A DNA stretch of 64,000 nucleotides, taken from the NCBI RefSeq assembly GCF_001186155.3, contig NZ_CP016540.2:2210001-2274000 (forward strand), in the 5' to 3' direction. The notes beneath the pieces are model-generated. The model was not told where the DNA came from and did not search any database. It was given only the letters and a program-made list of their open reading frames with translations. This DNA is from Planococcus versutus. Its GTDB lineage: Bacteria; Bacillota; Bacilli; Bacillales_A; Planococcaceae. The number at the start of each line of letters is the position of its first letter. Position 1 is the first letter of the stretch. Of this stretch, positions 58,625-64,000 are shown piece after piece. The position numbers and the translations under genes are program-made.

Positions 58625-60083
58625 ATCGAAATTTTTTCATTGCTTCTTGTATTGCAATTTCTTTATCGCTATGCGGATACTTTGTATTGCCGATGATTTG
58701 GAAATCTTCATGTCCTTTTCCTGCAAAAATAATAATGTCACCCGCTTGTGCTTGTTGCACTGCATGAATAACAGCTTCTTTTCGGTCACCGATGCAAACA
58801 AAATTTTCGTGAGTCATGCCTGTTTGTAAATCAGCTAAAATGCTGTCGTATGCTTCATCCCGTGGGTCGTCTGTTGTTAACACGACATAATCTGCAACAG
58901 ATGCTTTTTCAGCCATAATTGGACGTTTGGTTTTATCACGATTGCCACCTGTTCCAACAAGGAAAATAATACGATTTGTTTTGAAATCTGCTACGGCATT
59001 GATCGCTTTTTCAATAGCATCCGGTGTATGAGCATAATCGATAAACATAGAAATAGGCACGTCTATTTCTATTTGTTCCATGCGTCCTTCTACTGGCGCA
59101 ATTAATGCTAGTGCCTTCAAGATTTCTTCTATCTTATAACCTTCTGCATACAAAGCCGCGATAGCAGCTAATGCATTCGAGACATTGAATTCACCTAACA
59201 AAGTCATAGAAACAGAAAACTCACCTTCTACACAAGTTAACGTAAAAGTAGTTCCGGTATGCATCAAGTTGATATTCTTCGCTTGGAATTGCGCTTTGTT
59301 GTGAATTCCATACGTATAAACAGGATGCGATGTTGTTTTTGCGATTTCGTAAGACCACGGATCGTCAGCATTCAAGATGGCTTGCTTTTGATTTGCTAAA
59401 TCTTGACCTAATTGTGAAAAAAGCAATGCTTTTGCATGACCATACTCTTCCATCGTTCCATGAAAATCCAAGTGATCATGGGTTAAATTAGTGAAAATCG
59501 CTGTATCAAATTCCACGCCAGCTAAACGCCCGAGAATCAAGCCATGTGATGAAACTTCCATTGTCATGTGTGAGCAATCTTCATCTCGCGCACGTGCAAT
59601 CATTTGTTGCGTCGTTAATGCATCATTTGTCGTATTCGCTGACGGATGCAATTCACCATTTAAATTAAAACCAATTGTTCCTGACAATGCTGACTTTTCC
59701 CCTAACTCCATTAGTAGGGAATGCAAAATTCCAGCAACACTGGTTTTACCATTAGTCCCCGTAATTCCAATCATATGCAAAAGTTTCGATGGGTATTCGT
59801 AAAATTTAGCGGCAAACTGCCCTAAAACTCGCGTTGTGTCATCGACGATTAACACTGTCGCATTATCTATCGCCATTGGCTTTTCAGCTACGATTAAGGT
59901 CGCACCTCTATTCGCTGCTTGTTGCGCAAAGTCATGACCATCCACTGTATAGCCCACAATGCAAATGAACATAGAATCCGCTTGAATATCACGAGAATCG
60001 ATTGTCATATGCTGGATTTGTTCAGGCAATGCTCCTTCAAGTTGCTTGTAAGGAATTGCTGAAAGTAATTCTTTGCTATTCAT
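58623..60083 (-). CDS. murE: UDP-MurNAc-tripeptide synthetase
   Basis: A 486-residue Mur ligase that adds the third amino acid to UDP-MurNAc-L-Ala-D-Glu. ATP motif GTNGKT at residues 109-114, the EVSSHGL and THDHLDFHGTMEEYGHAKALLF segments and the third domain are intact. It is closer in sequence and location (next to prfC) to the L-lysine-adding Staphylococcus enzyme than to the dcw-cluster enzyme. The specificity loop, however, reads DDPR (residues 405-408), not DNPA. Whether it adds Lys or meso-DAP is unsettled. The M42 peptidase gene precedes it by 19 bp. Confidence 0.93.
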   Translation of the reverse strand: MNSKELLSAIPYKQLEGALPEQIQHMTIDSRDIQADSMFICIVGYTVDGHDFAQQAANRGATLIVAEKPMAIDNATVLIVDDTTRVLGQFAAKFYEYPSKLLHMIGITGTNGKTSVAGILHSLLMELGEKSALSGTIGFNLNGELHPSANTTNDALTTQQMIARARDEDCSHMTMEVSSHGLILGRLAGVEFDTAIFTNLTHDHLDFHGTMEEYGHAKALLFSQLGQDLANQKQAILNADDPWSYEIAKTTSHPVYTYGIHNKAQFQAKNINLMHTGTTFTLTCVEGEFSVSMTLLGEFNVSNALAAIAALYAEGYKIEEILKALALIAPVEGRMEQIEIDVPISMFIDYAHTPDAIEKAINAVADFKTNRIIFLVGTGGNRDKTKRPIMAEKASVADYVVLTTDDPRDEAYDSILADLQTGMTHENFVCIGDRKEAVIHAVQQAQAGDIIIFAGKGHEDFQIIGNTKYPHSDKEIAIQEAMKKFR

Positions 60084-60102
60084 GAAAACCCTCTCCTAAC
60101 TC

Positions 60103-61158
60103 TTATGAAACCAGTGGAGACAACACGTATGCATGAAGCAATGCTGCCGCCGCTTGTAATGAATCGGTATGTGTGCGCTCATACGAATGAGAAGCCTCAA
60201 TTCCTGGACCAAACAAAGCATGTTTAATATCATGACCTGCACTGATCGCAGCAGATGCATCCGATCCGTAATACGGATAAATATCAACTTTATAATCAAT
60301 GTTATTTGTTTGAGCTAGCGAAATTAAATGACGTGTTAATCCGTAATGATAAGGGCCACTTGAATCTTTTGCACAAATAGACACCGTATATTCATCTGAT
60401 TCTTGTCCATCACCAATTGCACCCATATCAACCGCAATGTATTCTTGTGTTTCTACTGGAATGCTAGCATTTCCGCCGTAGCCAATTTCTTCATTGTTAG
60501 AAATATAGAAATGAGTCGTGTGCGGAAGTTGTTCTTTTGTTTTACTCAAGTGTTTTACTAATTGAAGCAATAATGCTGTACTTGCCTTATCGTCTAAATG
60601 GCGTGATTTAATATATCCAGAAGCTGTCGTTTCAAACCTTGGGTTGAATGATACAAAATCTCCCACTTCAATGCCCAAACCCTGCACTTCTTCTTTCGAA
60701 AAAGCTTTTTCGTCTAAACGCACTTCCATATTGTCTGCGCTGCGTTCAGCAGTACCGGCATCTTTATAGACGTGAACAGTTGTTTGATGCAAAAGAATCG
60801 TTCCTGAGATTGTCGACCCATCTGCTTTATGTATAAGGCAATTTTCACCTTCGATGGCATTAAATTTAAAACCACCAACCAATGATAGTTTCAAGCGACC
60901 GCTTGGCTTGATTTCTTTTACCATTGCTCCAAGTGTATCAACATGTGCTGTCAACAACCGATGCTGATTTTGGTTTTTTCCTGGTATTGTCGCAATTAAG
61001 GCTCCTTTATGAGTCGTTTTGTACTCAACATTCCAGTCAGTCAACAACAAACTGATTGTTGACATAACATCCATCGTATAACCAGATGGACTTGGAATTT
61101 CTGCTAACTCTTTTAGTAAATCGATCGTTTCGTTTTTATTCCATTGATAAGTCATCAT
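60103..61158 (-). CDS. M42-family aminopeptidase (glutamyl aminopeptidase/endoglucanase-like)
   Basis: A 351-residue dinuclear metallo-aminopeptidase. Metal ligands are visible in TAHVDT, RHLDDKAS, NNEEIGYGG, VDMG and the C-terminal ASHSYERTH. Family members form large cytosolic tetrahedral peptidases. The ATG at 61158 behind GAGGAGTG is chosen over a GTG 6 bp earlier. It begins the transcript that includes murE. Confidence 0.92.
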   Translation of the reverse strand: MMTYQWNKNETIDLLKELAEIPSPSGYTMDVMSTISLLLTDWNVEYKTTHKGALIATIPGKNQNQHRLLTAHVDTLGAMVKEIKPSGRLKLSLVGGFKFNAIEGENCLIHKADGSTISGTILLHQTTVHVYKDAGTAERSADNMEVRLDEKAFSKEEVQGLGIEVGDFVSFNPRFETTASGYIKSRHLDDKASTALLLQLVKHLSKTKEQLPHTTHFYISNNEEIGYGGNASIPVETQEYIAVDMGAIGDGQESDEYTVSICAKDSSGPYHYGLTRHLISLAQTNNIDYKVDIYPYYGSDASAAISAGHDIKHALFGPGIEASHSYERTHTDSLQAAAALLHAYVLSPLVS

Positions 61159-61201
61159 TATCACTCCTCGATCTTTTAATCATATCAAAATCTAAGATAT
61201 T

Positions 61202-61230
61202 CGGACAGTCCTGACTTGTAGTATTATAAT
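61202..61230 (+). promoter_or_regulatory. candidate promoter of the histidine kinase
   Basis: CGGACA, a 17-bp spacer and a perfect TATAAT (61225-61230), leaving a leader of about 100 nt before the kinase start. Confidence 0.45.
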
Positions 61231-61337
61231 ATAAGTTAGCTGATAGTTTTCAGTTTTTGTTTGAACATGTAACTCTAATCTTTTGCTAATTAGCAATGCA
61301 TTTATCCAATTTAAAAGTATAAACTTTGAGGTGCTTA

Positions 61338-62903
61338 ATGGAAAGTAAAGTTATCAATCGAAAAAGAAGTCAATTATTCGTTCATATTTATGGATTTTTG
61401 AGTATTTTTCACTTCCTGCTTAATCATTTAATCTACATGAATGCTGCTATCGTTTCTCCTGTTTTTGGAATAATTTCTTATGTTTTGTTACTGATACTCA
61501 TGGTCAAAATGAACGATCTCAGTATCCAGTATGCGATTCTTTTTGCGATGAATTTATATATCCTTATTTTAAACTTCGAATCCTTGTCGCCTATCACACT
61601 TGTCTATTTTATCGTACCTATCATTGCAGGCGCTTTATACAATGATACAAAACCCATTCTTATTCTTGGACTTGTAACAATTATTGAATTCGCATTTCTC
61701 CTTACCATATACGATCGCTTTAAAACAGGTGGCACATTGTCTTATACACAAGTGTCTATTCTTATTTTCACACTATCCGTATTTTCGCTTACTGTGCTTC
61801 ACAGCTTTTACTTTAGTAGGTACTGGAAACAATTAGAACTCAAAAATGCTTCAATGGAAAAGGCTTTGCTGTCAAAAGAAGGGTATTTGCAACTTTTTTT
61901 CGAAACAGCTAAAGATGCGATCGCTGTTTTTGATTCAGACGATCGAATCATCGCGGTAAATCCTGCTTTTGAAGAACTGTACGGATGGAATTCTGAAGAA
62001 TGCATCGGACAAATTTTGCCGCTTTATCCAGAAGATCACAAACAAGCTGTCGATGCTCGCACACAACAAGTTCGAAAAGGAAAAAGTTACTCTTTGTTAG
62101 AAACAGAAGATGCTCGAAAAGACGGCAGTCGCTTTCATGCACAAGTGACTTTATCACCTATTTATGATGATTCAAAAAAAGTAATTGCGACTTCTATTAT
62201 CTCACGCGACATGAGCTATCAAAAAGAGTCAGAGAAGCTGATTATCCAATCTGAAAAACTCAAACTTGCTGGAGAAATTGCAGCAGGAGTTGCCCACGAA
62301 ATTAGAAATCCTATGACAGTGATTTCAGGGTTTATTCAACTTATGCATCATGATCCTAAAAATATGTTCCCGGCGTATACTGAACTTATTCAGTCCGAGT
62401 TAGACCGCATCAACTTGATCATTAGTGAATTTTTAGTTTTAGCCAAACCACAAGCTGCCGTCTTAAAAGTATTCAGTGTTCAAAAAGCGTTAGATGATAT
62501 CCTTCTGTTATTTAGTTCTGAGCTAAATATGAACGGCATTCAATTAAGTAAAAACTGGGAAAAAGTTATTTCATTTGAAGGTGAAGAAAATCATTTGAAG
62601 CAAGTGTTCATCAATTTATTGAAAAACGCTGTTGAATCAATGGAACAGCCTGGAGAAATTTCTGTCACGTTAAAAGCTGAAGATGAGAAGATGTTTTCTG
62701 TTAGTTTTGAAGACTCCGGAAACGGGATTTCTGAAGAAGATTTAACTGATATATTCGAACCTTTCTATACAACAAAAGCAACGGGCACAGGGCTTGGATT
62801 GCTGGTTTCACAAAAAATCATTCAAGAGTATAACGGCTCACTCTCAGTGACAAGTAAAATAGGAGTTGGAACAGTCGCAAAAATTTTACTGCCATTATAT
62901 TAA
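61338..62903 (+). CDS. orphan membrane PAS histidine kinase
   Basis: A 521-residue sensor kinase: about six N-terminal helices (15-160), a PAS domain (about 185-300, FFETAKDAIAVFDSDDRIIAVN in parts), HisKA with the phosphorylated His320 in GVAHEIRNPMTVISGFIQL, and an HATPase with NLLKNAVESM, DSGNGIS and GTGLGL. The H-box is of the KinA-KinE type that feeds the Spo0F phosphorelay in spore formers. No response regulator gene is adjacent. GAGGTG precedes the ATG at 61338. Confidence 0.9.
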   Translation: MESKVINRKRSQLFVHIYGFLSIFHFLLNHLIYMNAAIVSPVFGIISYVLLLILMVKMNDLSIQYAILFAMNLYILILNFESLSPITLVYFIVPIIAGALYNDTKPILILGLVTIIEFAFLLTIYDRFKTGGTLSYTQVSILIFTLSVFSLTVLHSFYFSRYWKQLELKNASMEKALLSKEGYLQLFFETAKDAIAVFDSDDRIIAVNPAFEELYGWNSEECIGQILPLYPEDHKQAVDARTQQVRKGKSYSLLETEDARKDGSRFHAQVTLSPIYDDSKKVIATSIISRDMSYQKESEKLIIQSEKLKLAGEIAAGVAHEIRNPMTVISGFIQLMHHDPKNMFPAYTELIQSELDRINLIISEFLVLAKPQAAVLKVFSVQKALDDILLLFSSELNMNGIQLSKNWEKVISFEGEENHLKQVFINLLKNAVESMEQPGEISVTLKAEDEKMFSVSFEDSGNGISEEDLTDIFEPFYTTKATGTGLGLLVSQKIIQEYNGSLSVTSKIGVGTVAKILLPLY

Positions 62904-62946
62904 AAAAGCTTCGCTGGAAATCACATGATTTCCAGCGAAGCTTTTT
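62903..62946. terminator. bidirectional terminator after the kinase gene
   Basis: A 21-bp inverted repeat (AAGCTTCGCTGGAAATCA core) with A and T runs at the ends, between convergent genes. Confidence 0.93.
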
Positions 62947-62971
62947 AGTTTTTCGTTATTTTTTAGTTTGA

Positions 62972-63562
62972 TTAGTCACGATCATCATCATCAACATCGT
63001 CTTCGTCTTCGTCTTCGTCATCGGACTCAATTTTTAAAATAGCACCGTCTTTCGCATCGACTTCGATTTCATGTTCAATTGTGCCATCTTGAACTTCTAT
63101 CTCATAATAAGCAATACCGTTTTTTGTTTTCAACTCAAATCCATCGAATGTGCCATTGACTTGTTCTAAAGCCACTGCAATTGCTTGATCAGAGCTGATC
63201 AGTCCTTCTGTTGCAATCGTATCAGTAGACTCTTTAGCATCATCAGCATCTTTTTTCTCACGGGTTTCTTCGATTACTTCTCCCGTATAAGCGTCAAAGT
63301 CAAAATCATATTCATAGCCATCAAAATCAACTTCTACTTCGTAATGTGCTTTTTTATCGTCCATATCCAATTCGATATCGGTAATGTTGCCATTTGCTCG
63401 TTCAAGTGATTTTGCTGAAATTTCCTCGATACCGACTAACTTTTCAGTAGAGACTTTCTCGGTATCATTCTTCACTTCTGTTGATGTTTGTGAATTGGCT
63501 AATGCAATGCCCCCGAAAGCTAAAACTCCCACTGCTAATGGAATATACATTAATTTTTTCAT
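62972..63562 (-). CDS. secreted tandem PepSY-domain protein with acidic tail
   Basis: A 196-residue protein: signal-like N-terminus (about 1-23, LAVGVLAFGGIALA), two PepSY domains (about 40-95 and 118-175) each with a Glu/Asp-rich strand pattern, and a strongly acidic tail of alternating Asp/Glu. PepSY proteins are often exported and may inhibit peptidases or bind cations. GGAGGAG precedes the ATG at 63562; an earlier in-frame start is less likely. Confidence 0.85.
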   Translation of the reverse strand: MKKLMYIPLAVGVLAFGGIALANSQTSTEVKNDTEKVSTEKLVGIEEISAKSLERANGNITDIELDMDDKKAHYEVEVDFDGYEYDFDFDAYTGEVIEETREKKDADDAKESTDTIATEGLISSDQAIAVALEQVNGTFDGFELKTKNGIAYYEIEVQDGTIEHEIEVDAKDGAILKIESDDEDEDEDDVDDDDRD

Positions 63563-63672
63563 GTAACTTCTCCTCCTCATTTGTTGTTACTCTTACTATA
63601 ACTTTGTCATCTGAGTAGAAGATTAAAGCTTTATGAGAGTTTGATGAGAAATTCACGAAGATTTCGTTAGCT

Positions 63673-64000
63673 TCAATTATCCCACTCGACAGTCATAGTA
63701 TTGCCTCGAACAGCATGAATTTGAATCGTTGCTTCCTGATCTGTTTCTTCGTTTTCAATTTCCACTAAGTAATACCCGCCGTCTTCTGTTTCTTCAAAAT
63801 CGACGTCTTGCACTTCGCCTTCTAATGTTTTTTTCGCTCGCTTTATCGCTTCGTTGCGTGTAATGATTCGATCGGGTTCTGACTGCTCTACGCCTTCATC
63901 TGTCGCAACTGGCTCTTGCTTAATTGAACTGACTTTTCCTGACTTGGCCGACAAAACAACTATTGATAGTTGTTTGTCATCTTTAATGTGAACTGCATAC
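63673..64000 (-). CDS. PepSY-domain protein, C-terminal part (runs off window)
   Basis: An open frame of at least 108 codons that enters from the right edge. The C-terminal part contains one PepSY-like domain (ITRNEAIKRAKKTLEG ... YYLVEIENEE ... IQIHAV). The upstream residues seen (YAVHIKDDKQLSIVV) suggest that another PepSY or strand-rich region precedes. Its N-terminus and signal are outside the window. It is followed by the tandem PepSY gene after about 110 bp and may be functionally paired with it. Confidence 0.7.
   Translation of the reverse strand, partial: YAVHIKDDKQLSIVVLSAKSGKVSSIKQEPVATDEGVEQSEPDRIITRNEAIKRAKKTLEGEVQDVDFEETEDGGYYLVEIENEETDQEATIQIHAVRGNTMTVEWDN

Overview
The window looks like a contiguous chromosomal segment from a low-to-moderate GC Gram-positive of the order Bacillales, most likely Planococcaceae (Planococcus/Planomicrobium-like). 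The evidence is Bacillus-type ribosome binding sites (AAGGAG/GGAGG), frequent GTG and TTG starts, many intrinsic terminators, and gene order that follows Bacillus subtilis (ylaF-typA-ylaH; yktC-ykzI-yktB-yktA; speA; pdhABCD-ykyA-def-ykrA; rpoY-rnjA-ktrC; dapH-ykuR; ccpC; cbpB; fadH; ykyB). The adjacency of prfC to a Staphylococcus-like murE adds a second syntenic signal. No rRNA, tRNA, CRISPR array, transposase or prophage was seen. The genus assignment is inference.

Layout. 1-5.75 kb: typA GTPase with its small membrane neighbours, an inositol-monophosphatase-family enzyme, ykzI, yktB, and a nitronate monooxygenase-yktA pair. 5.8-8.3 kb: speA decarboxylase and a lipoprotein deacetylase. 8.4-14.2 kb: the pdhA-B-C-D pyruvate dehydrogenase operon and lipoprotein ykyA. 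14.3-18.7 kb: peptide deformylase, a HAD phosphatase, an undescribed 23-codon cationic peptide gene with its own promoter and terminator, rpoY-rnjA, and ktrC. 18.8-25.2 kb: a cysteine-rich small protein, an unexplained structured intergenic region, a cupin regulator driving potABCD polyamine uptake, and an MFS drug exporter.

25.2-36.9 kb: one eight-gene minus-strand operon with overlapping or closely spaced genes. It encodes a large secreted/membrane protein, an ABC-2 ATPase and permease, a membrane coiled-coil protein with a GQ repeat, a MoxR ATPase, a DUF58 protein and two von Willebrand factor A membrane proteins. It is the most system-like and least characterised part of the window. A second, separate MoxR-DUF58-DUF4129 operon lies at 44.6-48.1 kb.

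37-44.4 kb: dapH and ykuR (acetylated branch of diaminopimelate/lysine synthesis), ccpC overlapped by an MFS exporter gene, cbpB, fadH, ykyB and ykwC. 48.3-53.4 kb: a CPBP-family membrane protein with incomplete protease motifs, a gene remnant, a MarR regulator, ktrD, a TerC protein behind a yybP-ykoY manganese riboswitch, and an extended SDR. 53.5-64 kb: an RND efflux pump, a 130-bp nested palindromic element, prfC, murE with an M42 aminopeptidase, an orphan PAS histidine kinase, and two PepSY proteins, the last running off the window end.

Themes: central metabolism (pdh, speA, dap), RNA turnover/transcription (rnjA, rpoY), potassium and c-di-AMP (ktrC, ktrD, cbpB), cell wall (murE, dap, ykyA, deacetylase), and several exporters. 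Many convergent gene pairs share bidirectional terminators whose hairpin includes a stop codon.
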